From positions 248,001 to 312,000 of the forward strand of contig NZ_JAJSAP010000004.1 of assembly GCF_021729035.1 (NCBI RefSeq): DNA of 64,000 nucleotides, written 5' to 3'. A program made the position numbers and the translations under genes. The notes below the pieces were generated by a model. It did not search any database and had not been told where the DNA came from. It was given only the letters and a program-made list of their open reading frames with translations. The stretch comes from Microbulbifer sediminum. Lineage in GTDB: Bacteria > Pseudomonadota > Gammaproteobacteria > Pseudomonadales > Cellvibrionaceae. Positions 55,866 through 64,000 of this stretch are shown here, piece by piece (positions within the stretch are counted from its first letter, which is position 1; each line of letters opens with the position of its first letter).

Positions 55866-57401
55866 ATGTCGTCCAACACACATCAGAACAGCGATGGCTT
55901 CTTTGGCCATCCGAAAGGGCTCTCGACCCTGTTCTTTACCGAAATGTGGGAGCGCATGAGCTACTACGGTATGCGCGCGCTGCTCGTACTGTTCATGACC
56001 GCGAGCCTGCAGGAAGAAGGCCTGGCCTTCACCGTGGCGGCCGCAACCGCCATCTACGGCCTGTACACCGGCGCGGTCTATTTCCTCGGCCTGCCAGGCG
56101 GCTGGATTGCTGACCGCCTGCTCGGTGGGCAGAGGACGGTCTGGTATGGCGGCATCATTATCATGTGCGGCCATATCGTGCTCGCCATCCCCAGTGACAG
56201 CACCTTCTTTGTCGGCCTGATCCTGGTGGCCTCCGGTACCGGCCTGCTGAAACCCAACATCAGCGCCCTGGTCGGTCACCTGTACGCCTCCGACGATGTG
56301 CGCCGCGACAGCGGTTACGCCCTCTACTACATGGGCATCAATATCGGCTCCGTACTCGGCTACATGATCTGCGGTTACTTCGGTGAGAAAGTCGGCTGGC
56401 ACTGGGGCTTCGGTGCCGCTGCGGTGGGCATGGCGGTTGGCCTGATCCAGTACCGCAAGACCATCGGCAACCTGGGCGATGCCAGCCTGAAGCCGGAACA
56501 TCCGATGACCCCGGCGGGCGAAAAGAAGGCCTGGAGCACCATCTGGGCGATCGTCGCCGCGGTGGTGGCGATCACCGCCCTGACCATGACCGGCATCATC
56601 TCCATCAACCCGGTTGCAGTCGCTCAGTATGTAGCGATCGCCTTCACCCTGATCTTCTTCGTCTACTACGCCTACATCTACTTTGGGGGCAACCTGAACG
56701 AGTCGGAGAAAAGGAAGCTGTGGGCACTGTTCCTGGTGTGTATCGCGTCCGCCTGTTTCTGGGCCGGTTTCGAGCAGGCGGGTTCCTCCCTGAACCTGTT
56801 CGGCCGCGACTATACCGACCGCATGATCGGCTCCTTCGAGATCCCGGCCTCCTGGTTCCAGAACGTCAACCCGATGTTCATCATCATCCTGTCGCCGTTC
56901 TTCGCCGCACTGTGGATCAACCTGGGCAAGCGCATGATCACCCCGTCCTACGGCATGAAGTGCGCCGTCGGCCTGATGATCATGGCCAGCGGGTTTATCG
57001 TCATGTTCTTCGCTTCCCAGTACGCGGCCGAGGGCCTGAAAGTGGCACCCTACTGGCTGGTGACCACTTACTTCCTGCATACGGTGGGTGAGCTGTGCCT
57101 GAGCCCGGTGGCCCTGAGCGCCGTCAGCAAGCTGTCCCCGCGCCGCTTCGCCGGCCAGATGATGGGCGTGTTCGTACTGACCTACTCTATTGGCAACATC
57201 ATTGCCGGCCTGCTGGCAGGTAATTTCGACCCGGAGAACGTCTCCGAGCTGCCGAACCTGTACCTGCAGATCGCGGTATTCAGTATCGGTATCGGCGCCG
57301 TGATCGCGCTGATCAGCCTCAAATCCAAGAAATGGGAAGGCCACAGCGAGGTGGCCCAGCCGGTGGAGCCGGCCGAGACCGCCGCCAGAACCACCTCCTG
57401 A
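55866..57401 (+). CDS. POT-family proton-dependent oligopeptide transporter
   Basis: A 511-residue di/tripeptide:H+ symporter, paralogue of the gene at 20279. The ExxER signature is in TEMWERMSYYGMRALL (about residues 26-41). LLKPNISALVGHLY and GINIGSVLGYMICGYFGE are the PTR2 second signature, and FWAGFEQAGSSLNLFGRDYTDR is the conserved block before the C-terminal bundle. About 14 transmembrane segments. Start ATG with CAGG just upstream; no alternative in frame nearby. A strong terminator follows. Confidence 0.94.
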   Translation: MSSNTHQNSDGFFGHPKGLSTLFFTEMWERMSYYGMRALLVLFMTASLQEEGLAFTVAAATAIYGLYTGAVYFLGLPGGWIADRLLGGQRTVWYGGIIIMCGHIVLAIPSDSTFFVGLILVASGTGLLKPNISALVGHLYASDDVRRDSGYALYYMGINIGSVLGYMICGYFGEKVGWHWGFGAAAVGMAVGLIQYRKTIGNLGDASLKPEHPMTPAGEKKAWSTIWAIVAAVVAITALTMTGIISINPVAVAQYVAIAFTLIFFVYYAYIYFGGNLNESEKRKLWALFLVCIASACFWAGFEQAGSSLNLFGRDYTDRMIGSFEIPASWFQNVNPMFIIILSPFFAALWINLGKRMITPSYGMKCAVGLMIMASGFIVMFFASQYAAEGLKVAPYWLVTTYFLHTVGELCLSPVALSAVSKLSPRRFAGQMMGVFVLTYSIGNIIAGLLAGNFDPENVSELPNLYLQIAVFSIGIGAVIALISLKSKKWEGHSEVAQPVEPAETAARTTS

Positions 57402-57444
57402 CCCGGATACCGGGCAAGGAGCGACATTCTGTCGCTGCAAGCGA

Positions 57445-57472
57445 GGGCCGCTGGCAACAGCGGCCCTTTTTT
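57445..57472 (+). terminator. Rho-independent terminator
   Basis: Stem GGGCCGCTG/CAGCGGCCC with a 4-base loop, followed by six T, about 45 bases past the POT stop. Confidence 0.9.
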
Positions 57473-57596
57473 ATGGCCAGTCCCCAGTCATCACAATCGC
57501 CCCCTCGTACCAGCAGGCCACAGGCAGGCTGATACTAATGAGTGAGCAGCGGAGCACTGGGATGACTATGCCCCCAGCCTGCAGGGGCCGGGGCAG

Positions 57597-58418
57597 TCAG
57601 GTGAACAGGTGAAGGTTCAGCCAGATAAACCGCAGCCCGATCACAAACAGCAGGCCGCCGAAGCAGTTCTTGAGTAGCGGTGGGGACAGGCGGTGGGCCA
57701 GCAGCGCACCGAAGCGGGCGAAAATTGCGCTGGCGAGCACAATACCCAGAAAAGCAGGCCAGTAGATATAACCGGTACTCCAGTCAGGCAGCAGCGGGGC
57801 CGAGGAGCCCTGAACCGCGAAACTGATCGCGCCTGCCACCGCAATGGGCAGTCCACAGGCGGCGGAGGTGGCCACGGCTCGCTGGATCTGCACATGGCAG
57901 CGGGACAGGAAAGGTACGGTCAGCGAGCCCCCACCGATACCGAAGATCGCCGACGCCCAGCCGATCACGCCACCCGCACCACTGAGTATCCCCCCCCCGG
58001 GCAACCTGCCGCCGTCCTCGGGCAGCGGCACCGAGCGCAGGCCGTCCAGCCACATTTTGCAGGCGATGGCCACGGCGAAAATACCGATCAGCATCTGCAA
58101 CCAGGCCCCAGGCAACAGGTGTGCGGTAACGCCGCCGAGCCAGGAGCCCAGCAGGATGCCCGGCGCCATCAAGCGGAACACGCGCCAGTCCACCGCCCCC
58201 TTGAGGTGATGCGTGCGAATAGAGCTGACAGAAGTGATGACGATGGTGGCCAGTGACGTAGCCACTGCCATATGGGTGAGAATCTCCGGCGAGATGCCCT
58301 GGGCGGCAAACACCAGCACCAGCGCCGGGACAATGACCAGTCCCCCACCAACTCCAAAGAGGCCGGCGATGGTGCCAGCGACCGCGCCCACGGCGAGATA
58401 AACCAGAAGTGTTTCCAT
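57597..58418 (-). CDS. TauE/SafE-family sulfite/anion exporter
   Basis: A 273-residue membrane protein with about eight helices. It opens LAVGAVAGTIAGLFGVGGGLVIVPAL and has the internal-repeat counterpart GWASAIFGIGGGSLTVPFL; GxGGG in both halves is the family hallmark. Substrates in relatives include sulfite, sulfoacetate and other anions; here it is unspecified. It is convergent with the POT gene. Confidence 0.9.
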   Translation of the reverse strand: METLLVYLAVGAVAGTIAGLFGVGGGLVIVPALVLVFAAQGISPEILTHMAVATSLATIVITSVSSIRTHHLKGAVDWRVFRLMAPGILLGSWLGGVTAHLLPGAWLQMLIGIFAVAIACKMWLDGLRSVPLPEDGGRLPGGGILSGAGGVIGWASAIFGIGGGSLTVPFLSRCHVQIQRAVATSAACGLPIAVAGAISFAVQGSSAPLLPDWSTGYIYWPAFLGIVLASAIFARFGALLAHRLSPPLLKNCFGGLLFVIGLRFIWLNLHLFT

Positions 58419-58525
58419 TACTACCCTCCCCTCTTAAATTCCTTCTTGTGGGCCAGCTGGCTGATGTGAGCGGGAACAGGCCGGTCTCCACCACGCGAGC
58501 CGGGCGATCGCAGGATTGTCCCTGG

Positions 58526-59305
58526 TTATCGATTAATTTCCAGCCAGTCGAAACCCTGCTGCTGGCAGGCGAATATACAGTTGTCGACCTGCTCTGCGGG
58601 GACCGCCAATGCAGTCCGTGCCAGCTCGACGGTATTGTTCTTTTCACTGATATGAGCCACCACCAGGTGCTGCAGTTGCTCGTGGCCGACGCGCTGCAGG
58701 AATCCCGCAGCCTGCTGGTTGCTGAGGTGACCGTAAGCACCGCCCACACGTCTTTTGAGTGAGGGGGGATACGGCCCCTGGGCCAGCATCAGCGGGTCGT
58801 GGTTGGCCTCCAGCACCAGGGCGTCACAGCCACTGTAGTGCTCCTCAACGTGCGGGGTGACCGTCCCCAGGTCGGTAAGCAGCCCAAGGCTGCGGCCATT
58901 TCGGCGGAAGACGAACTGCGCCGCCTCGCGGGCATCATGGGGCACCGCTACGGGAGTAACCTCGATATCCGCTACCGCAAAGGGCCGGTGCCCCTCGATC
59001 AGGTGGATCTCTGGCAGCTTGCCGATATCCCGGGCCCGCAGGGTGCCCGGCGTCAGGTAAACGGGGAGCTTGTACTTGCGCGCCAGCGGCGCCACCCCGG
59101 ATAGGTGGTCGCTGTGCTCGTGGGTGACAAGAATTGCCGACAGGTCTGCCGGCGTCATGCCGAGCCGCGCCATACGCCGCTCGGTTTCCTTGATGGTAAA
59201 ACCGCAGTCCACCAGCAGGCAGTGGTCGCCACTGGCGACCAGGGTGCCATTGCCCTTACTGCCACTCCCCAGGGAAGCAAAACGGAGAGACGAACCGGCC
59301 GGCAT
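58526..59305 (-). CDS. MBL-fold metallo-hydrolase
   Basis: A 259-residue metallo-beta-lactamase-fold hydrolase of the YycJ/WalJ-like group. It has ASLGSGSKGNGTLVASGDHCLLVDCGF at the start, the metal motif ILVTHEHSDHLSGV (HxHxDH), and downstream metal ligands in LVLEANHDPLML and YGHLSNQQAAG. It lies 15 bases downstream of bamC and is the last gene of dapA-bamC-MBL, an order also seen in Pseudomonas-type genomes. The substrate is unknown. Confidence 0.9.
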   Translation of the reverse strand: MPAGSSLRFASLGSGSKGNGTLVASGDHCLLVDCGFTIKETERRMARLGMTPADLSAILVTHEHSDHLSGVAPLARKYKLPVYLTPGTLRARDIGKLPEIHLIEGHRPFAVADIEVTPVAVPHDAREAAQFVFRRNGRSLGLLTDLGTVTPHVEEHYSGCDALVLEANHDPLMLAQGPYPPSLKRRVGGAYGHLSNQQAAGFLQRVGHEQLQHLVVAHISEKNNTVELARTALAVPAEQVDNCIFACQQQGFDWLEINR

Positions 59306-59320
59306 TATTTTGCCAGCCCC

Positions 59321-60493
59321 TTAGATCAGGTTCTGGCGGATAGCCATCAGCAGGTCAGAGGCTCTCGCGCGCTTCAGGGGCTTGCCGCTGGTATCCCGTA
59401 CCCGGACTTCCACGGCGTCCGGCGTGCTGCGCACCACGACGATATACCCGGGAATATCGGCACCGGTGGCGCCACCCAGGCCGGTCATGCCACCGAACAG
59501 GGCCGGGTCGGTGGTCGGGTCCACATTGCCCAGGAGTTGCTGCAGGGTCACCTTGGATGCCGACTGCGCCAACTTGTCCTCTTCGTCCGAGGAACCCCAG
59601 GAAAACCAGCCGCCGTCTTCCTCTCCCTCGGTCAGTTCGCGATCCTGATCGAAGGTCACATAGAAAATCCGTCGCTCTTCATCTTCCAGGTGCATGCGGT
59701 AGGCACCGGAATTCACCGCGTGGGCCACTGTTGCCCAGGCCCGGTCCATGGACAGGTCCAGAGACAGGAAGGGGTCACGGCGGGCCGGCTCGAGCAGCTG
59801 CACCTTGACGCTGCCGCCACCAATAGCCTGTGCCACCAGGGACGCCGCCGCACCGGAAGCCTCCGCAGCCAGGGCGGTGGACATCTCGTCAATCATCCAG
59901 CCCTCGCGCTCCGGGCTGGTGGATTGCTCGGGCCAGGTCACCTCGTTGCGGGGATCATCCTTGGGCAGGGAGTAGTGACGCACATGAATCTCGGTGGTGT
60001 CCGGCTGCACACCGGATTCCACCCGCAGGCGGTACTTGTCCTTGGTTTCCGGGCTCTCGCGGAAGCCCAGCCAGGTCGTTTCCATAATGCCTGCGTTGGC
60101 ATCGGACCTTGCCAGCTGCAGCCCAGAGGTGCGCAGGAAATAGTGAAGCTGGGGCCAGACCTCCTCGGGCGGCTGGGAGACCAGCACCCAGCGACGACTG
60201 CCGAGTTTCTGGATCTTGACCCGGTCCAGGCCGACATTAACCGACAGCGCCTGCGGCCGCGGCACCTCGAACTCGCTCGGCTCCACGTCACCACTGCTGA
60301 CCTGGGGAACCTCGTACAGCTCTTCCTGCTGCTTCGGTGTCACCCCTTCGGGCATGCGCAGGGGCGGCAGGCTGTCTGCCATCTGGTAGTCATCACTGCG
60401 ATCGCGGAAATAACCGTCGTCGCCGAAAATACCGCAACCCGAAAGCGCCACGCTGGCGATACACAGCGCAGCTCCGGCAGTCAGTCTTGTCAT
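59321..60493 (-). CDS. bamC: Outer-membrane assembly lipoprotein BamC
   Basis: A 390-residue lipoprotein (lipobox VALSGC, Cys20) of the BAM beta-barrel assembly machinery. After the lipid-anchored, unstructured N-terminus (DYQMADSLPPLRMPEG, the BamD-binding type segment) come two helix-grip domains (about 90-200 and 260-385). It is longer than E. coli BamC (344). The gene lies 82 bases downstream of dapA, as in other gammaproteobacteria (former nlpB). Confidence 0.93.
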   Translation of the reverse strand: MTRLTAGAALCIASVALSGCGIFGDDGYFRDRSDDYQMADSLPPLRMPEGVTPKQQEELYEVPQVSSGDVEPSEFEVPRPQALSVNVGLDRVKIQKLGSRRWVLVSQPPEEVWPQLHYFLRTSGLQLARSDANAGIMETTWLGFRESPETKDKYRLRVESGVQPDTTEIHVRHYSLPKDDPRNEVTWPEQSTSPEREGWMIDEMSTALAAEASGAAASLVAQAIGGGSVKVQLLEPARRDPFLSLDLSMDRAWATVAHAVNSGAYRMHLEDEERRIFYVTFDQDRELTEGEEDGGWFSWGSSDEEDKLAQSASKVTLQQLLGNVDPTTDPALFGGMTGLGGATGADIPGYIVVVRSTPDAVEVRVRDTSGKPLKRARASDLLMAIRQNLI

Positions 60494-60575
60494 TATTGGT
60501 TCCTATGCATTAAAGCTTGTTACGCCGGCCGGCCACTGTGGCCACCGGTGATTGCGTCTCCCCGGGGCCGCAGCC

Positions 60576-61451
60576 TCAGAGCACACCGGCACTGCGCAGG
60601 GCCTCGCGCACGGTTGCGTGATGTTCCGGCGAGAGCGGTGTCAGCGGCAGGCGGATGCCACTGTCGATCCGCCCCATCTCCCGCAGCGCCCATTTCACCG
60701 GGATCGGGTTCGATTCCAGGAACAGCGCCCTGTGCAGCGGCTGGATCCGCTGGTCGATGGCCCGGGCTTTCTCTGCGTCGCCCTGCAGGGCGGCCTCACA
60801 TACCTGGGACACCGCTGCCGGGGCCACGTTCGCAGTCACGCTGACATTGCCGTGGCCGCCGGCCAGCATCAGGTCCAGGGCGGTGGCGTCATCACCGGAG
60901 TAGATGGCGAAATCCTTCGGCAGGATTTCAAGCAACTCGCGGGCGCGATCGATGTTGCCGGTGGCTTCCTTGATGCCCACGATATTACTGATTGAAGCCA
61001 GTCGACGCACGGTTTCCGGCTGCATGTCCACGGCGGTACGCCCCGGCACATTGTAGAGAATCTGCGGAATGGCCACGGCCCTGGCAATGGTCTTGTAGTG
61101 CTGGTACAGGCCTTCCTGGGTGGGCTTGTTATAGTACGGGGTCACCAGCAGGCAGGCATCGGCGCCACACTTGGCGGCGTTTTCGGTCAGCTCGATCGCT
61201 TCAGTCACGGAATTGGCACCGGTTCCCGCGATCACCGGAATACGGCCACCCACCTGGTCCACCACTCGGCGAATGACCTCCAGGTGCTCGTTCACGCTCA
61301 GCGTGGCGGACTCACCGGTGGTACCCACAGCCACAATGGCCCGGGTACCCTGCTCGATATGCCACTCCACCAGGTTGTGCAGGCTGTCCCAGTCCAGGCC
61401 ACCATCTGCATACATCGGGGTGGCCAGGGCCACCAAACTGCCGGAAAACAT
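60576..61451 (-). CDS. dapA: 4-hydroxy-tetrahydrodipicolinate synthase
   Basis: Condenses pyruvate with aspartate semialdehyde in the lysine/diaminopimelate pathway. The 291-residue protein has [11 protein letters not shown] (residues 41-51), Tyr133 in YNVPGRT and the Schiff-base Lys161 in GIKEATGN, exactly as in E. coli DapA. Length is standard. It is the first gene of the dapA-bamC-MBL operon. Confidence 0.97.
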   Translation of the reverse strand: MFSGSLVALATPMYADGGLDWDSLHNLVEWHIEQGTRAIVAVGTTGESATLSVNEHLEVIRRVVDQVGGRIPVIAGTGANSVTEAIELTENAAKCGADACLLVTPYYNKPTQEGLYQHYKTIARAVAIPQILYNVPGRTAVDMQPETVRRLASISNIVGIKEATGNIDRARELLEILPKDFAIYSGDDATALDLMLAGGHGNVSVTANVAPAAVSQVCEAALQGDAEKARAIDQRIQPLHRALFLESNPIPVKWALREMGRIDSGIRLPLTPLSPEHHATVREALRSAGVL

Positions 61452-61558
61452 CCTAACTCCTTAAATTCTACCCCGTTTGCGCGAGGAAAGGCCGCCGCAA
61501 CGAAACCGGTATGTTACTGATGGCGCCCGGTCGATGCCAGAGGCGGGCCGCCCGGGGA

Positions 61559-62524
61559 TCAACGGCGGTCACGACGCCGTTTTTTCTTGCGCTTGCGCAC
61601 CCCGTCATAGATGCCGGGCTCGCCCGGTGGGCGCGTCTTAAAGCGCCGGTGCACCCACATGTACTGCTCCGGCAGCTCACGCATACGCGCCTCCACGAAC
61701 TGATTGACCAGCACAGCGTCCCGCAGTTCGTCGCCGGAAGGTATTTCCTCGATGGGTGGATACACTTTGACCGCATATCCGGCGCCATTCTCCAGGCGTC
61801 GCACAATATAAGGCACCACCAGGGCCCGCCCCACACGCGCAAAGCGCGAAGTCCCGGTCACGGTGGCCGCCGGCTGCCCGAACAGGGGCGCAAATACTCC
61901 CTGTTTGATCCCGTAGTCCTGGTCGGGGGCATACCAGACTGCCCGCCCCCGCTTGAGCGCCCGCAACATGCCGCGTACGTCCTTGCGCTGGAATACCTCG
62001 GAGTCCTCACCGTGGCGCTCCCGGCCCTTGCGCTGCATGTAGTCGTATACCGGGTTCTTGTGCGGTCGGTACATGCCATCCACCGGGTGGCACAGGGACA
62101 TAAACTGGGCACCGATCTCCAGGGTGGTGAAGTGCATGGCCAGCATCACCACGCCCTGTCCCCGCTCCGCAGGCCCCTGCAGGTGTTCCAGGCCCTCGAT
62201 CGTGAAAAGCCGGCGCAACCAGTCACTGCTGCGGAACCAGGCCATGCCGGTTTCCATCAGTGCGATACCGTTGGACTCAAAATTGCGCCGCAACAGGGAA
62301 GCCCGTTCTTCATTAGACATTTCCGGGAAACACAGGGCCAGGTTGCGCTCGGCGATCAGGCGCCGGCTGGGCGCGAATCTCAGCATGACCCGGCCCAGCG
62401 CGCGGCCACAGGCCAGCTGCCAGCGATAGGGCAGCTGTGCCATCAGGAACCAGAGCCCGAACAGCAACCAGGTGGGCCAGTAACGCGGATGCAGCAGGCC
62501 CGCGCGAAAATGCGGTTTTTCCAT
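61559..62524 (-). CDS. LpxL/HtrB-family lipid A acyltransferase
   Basis: A 321-residue inner-membrane acyltransferase that adds a secondary acyl chain to the lipid A precursor. One membrane helix near the start (about 17-31), the HX4(D/E) catalytic motif HFTTLE (His131, Glu136), RPHKNP and AVWYAPDQDYG are family hallmarks. The C-terminal tail is strikingly basic (RKRKKKRRRDRR). I cannot decide between LpxL, LpxM and LpxP from this alone; LpxL is most likely. Confidence 0.9.
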   Translation of the reverse strand: MEKPHFRAGLLHPRYWPTWLLFGLWFLMAQLPYRWQLACGRALGRVMLRFAPSRRLIAERNLALCFPEMSNEERASLLRRNFESNGIALMETGMAWFRSSDWLRRLFTIEGLEHLQGPAERGQGVVMLAMHFTTLEIGAQFMSLCHPVDGMYRPHKNPVYDYMQRKGRERHGEDSEVFQRKDVRGMLRALKRGRAVWYAPDQDYGIKQGVFAPLFGQPAATVTGTSRFARVGRALVVPYIVRRLENGAGYAVKVYPPIEEIPSGDELRDAVLVNQFVEARMRELPEQYMWVHRRFKTRPPGEPGIYDGVRKRKKKRRRDRR

Positions 62525-63293
62525 GGTTCAGGGTGTACTCGCCGCCAGGTGAAAGAAAGCCGCGCATTATAGCGGATATCCGGCGCCTGTTGCGTCGCTG
62601 AGTGCCGGGAATTCACCCGGACAGGCCCCGTTGGCGCCGCAGGGCTACCAGCGCGACCCCCCCGGAAATGCCAACCGCCGAGACTGTACAGGCAAAGGCG
62701 GCAGCCATCGCTTCCAGCTGCGGCGCCGGAAGGACCAGGAGCAGCCCTTGCACTACGGCAAAGCCGGTGAGGCCGCGAGCGGGATGCGATTTTGCGGCTG
62801 GTACTCGAGGTGGGTCGGGCCCACCGCCTGCATGAAGGTGGCAGCAGCGACAGGGTACTTGCTACGCCCGTTGCGCTGCTGTGCGCATTGGGGCACCAGG
62901 GTACAGGGGAAGGGGCAGGACGAGGGTAATACTGCCCTCTCCAAGGCAACCGCTGGCGTTATAGGTAAGTCTGGGCAAGCCCGCTATAGGGCCATGCAGG
63001 CATTTACCGGGAGCGGCCTAGCCTGCATGGCATTGCAGGCGATGCGGCAATTTCATTCAGGGCTTCCTCGCCCAGCCCCCTGACTTCCGGCGTTCCAGCA
63101 GCGAACGCTGGACCGCGCCAATGGGTATCGGTACCGGGCAGAAACCCATGCTCCACGAGCAGTCCATAACGGCTATCCGCCAGGCGGCCTGAGCTTTTGA
63201 GCCGCTATCGCCGGGAACCGGGAGGCTTCTCGCTTTCTGCGGCACTCCTGCTGCCGCAGAGCAAGTCCCATGGCATCAGCCCCCGGGCAGGCC
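62525..63293. other. 769-base region with a possible decayed small gene
   Basis: No complete gene is convincing. On the minus strand two overlapping frames look like one broken membrane-protein gene: 62944-62753 (MERAVLPSSCPF..., 63 residues) and a second frame ending at 62613 that reads ARGLTGFAVVQGLLLVLPA, then TM-like AAFACTVSAVGISGGVALVAL and a basic end RRQRGLSG. A single frameshift near 62785 would join them. The rest (about 62950-63293) shows nothing recognisable. Confidence 0.35.
62613..62944 (-). pseudogene. Possible frameshifted small membrane protein
   Basis: See the region entry: two minus-strand frames overlap near 62785. The second has two hydrophobic segments and no plausible upstream start of its own. 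It could also be chance. No ribosome-binding site of note precedes the ATG at 62944. Confidence 0.2.
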
Positions 63294-63527
63294 TCAATGG
63301 CGCAGCAGCGAATCCAGTTCGTCCACCACCTCACACCAGTCGGAATCATCCTCTATTGCCTGCTCCAGGAAGCGGCGCTGGTTATCCGACCAGAAAGGGG
63401 CGGCAGCAAGCTTTTCATCTCCCGCCAGGTGATGCCGTGCCAGGAATTCATCGATGGCCGCATCTTCAGACGCAAGTCCCAACTGTGCAAACAGGTCGTT
63501 GAGATTGTGATGGGTAGAAGTATCCAT
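63294..63527 (-). CDS. DUF2789 family protein
   Basis: A 77-residue acidic cytoplasmic protein, MDTSTHHNLNDLFAQLGL..., with AIDEFLARHHLAGDEKLAAAPFW and EQAIEDDSDWCEVVDELD. This is the full length and pattern of the DUF2789 family, whose function is unknown. It stands alone between noncoding stretches. Confidence 0.85.
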   Translation of the reverse strand: MDTSTHHNLNDLFAQLGLASEDAAIDEFLARHHLAGDEKLAAAPFWSDNQRRFLEQAIEDDSDWCEVVDELDSLLRH

Positions 63528-63888
63528 TGCTGCTCCATCTGACTTGGATTTACAGCGTGGTTTTACACGCCGGCGTGTCTCTGTGTACCGCGAATTTACC
63601 TGAGTATAGTGGCCTGGTTAAAGCCGTACTCTCTCCGGCCCCGCCTATCAGCGCATGAGGCGGAATACCGGCACCAGTATTGACTTGGGTCAGGACGGCT
63701 ATTTTTCAAGATCTTTCGATTTCGAGCCGTCGACAGACTGATGTTTGACACAGCGCACAAGTTTGGTCGCCCCCTGGTCTCACTTTGGCGCTCTACTCCT
63801 CCCCGACGCCCCACCAGGCTGATAGTCTCGAACCCGCTGTAAAAATATAAAAAGTTTTCCAATAAAAATGCATAAAGAGGACAAACCT
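63528..63888. other. Leader region of the last gene
   Basis: A stretch of 361 bases between the divergent DUF2789 gene and a rightward TBDR-type gene. No gene seen. The last 50 bases are AT-rich and end in AAAGAGG, the ribosome-binding site of the next gene. Confidence 0.5.
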
Positions 63889-64000
63889 ATGGAAAGGTAC
63901 CAATTCAAGAAAACGCCGATCGCACTTTGCCTTTCGGCACTGCTGGCCAGTGCCCCGTCACTGGCGCAAACCACCCAGACCGGCGGCGATGCCGCCGAAC
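63889..64000 (+). CDS. Start of a probable TonB-dependent receptor (cut by window end)
   Basis: An ATG preceded by AAGAGG opens a frame with a signal peptide (MERYQFKKTPIALCLSALLA, cleavage after SLAQ) and then TTQTGGDAAE, as in TBDR N-termini. An in-frame ATG seven codons upstream (63868) has no ribosome-binding site. The gene runs out of the window. The receptor assignment is inferred from the signal peptide and linker only. Confidence 0.45.
   Translation, partial: MERYQFKKTPIALCLSALLASAPSLAQTTQTGGDAAE

Noticed and set aside
62631-63083. Rightward 150-codon frame
   Set aside because: No ribosome-binding site and protein-unlike composition; the competing minus-strand frames look somewhat more coding.

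Overview
The window is GC-rich, gene-dense chromosomal DNA of a Gram-negative gammaproteobacterium. The dnaX-ybaB-recR and dapA-bamC blocks, hrpA, rnd, ycgL/ycgN, HvfABC and many TonB-dependent receptors (TBDRs) suggest a marine Cellvibrionales-type organism such as Microbulbifer. That placement is inference; no rRNA or other phylogenetic marker was used. I saw no tRNA, rRNA, CRISPR array, phage or insertion sequence.

Layout. 1-5.1 kb: a chaperone-usher fimbrial locus split into two convergent halves. 5.4-9.9 kb: an atypical glycerophosphodiesterase coupled to a short glycerol-3-phosphate dehydrogenase, then dusA, transaldolase and a TerB-like protein. 10.0-12.0 kb: an HsbA/HsbR-like anti-sigma-antagonist and phosphatase pair. 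12.0-15.4 kb: an MlaA homologue without a lipobox, then an HvfA-HvfB-HvfC locus, in which an MNIO enzyme and its partner modify a Cys-repeat (EGKCG) precursor peptide. 15.9-19.8 kb: hrpA, followed by a 136-bp tandem hairpin repeat. 20.3-24.7 kb: a POT peptide transporter, a VWA/MoxR pair and a small membrane protein. 24.9-30.6 kb: a leftward dnaX-ybaB-recR-rnd-ycgL-ycgN operon. dnaX carries an apparent E. coli-type programmed frameshift signal for the gamma subunit.

30.8-53.0 kb is an outer-membrane uptake island. It holds a FecI-type sigma factor, a FecR-type regulator and an STN-domain TBDR (a cell-surface signalling trio), four more TBDRs, two convergent TPR-sulfotransferases and a MarC-family protein. 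Two of the TBDRs share a nearly identical 5' leader and signal peptide. 54.3-64 kb: a transglutaminase-like TPR lipoprotein, a second POT transporter, TauE/SafE, an MBL-fold hydrolase, bamC, dapA, an LpxL-type acyltransferase, a DUF2789 protein, and the start of another probable TBDR cut by the window edge.

The most notable items are the HvfABC metallophore-type RiPP locus with its 33-bp internal repeats, the dnaX frameshift cassette, the 136-bp hairpin repeat, the TBDR/sulfotransferase island, the split pilus locus, the lipobox-less MlaA and the altered GDPD active site. The RiPP family is already known in outline; the architecture here (six EGKCG motifs, no adjacent DoxX gene) is what merits attention.
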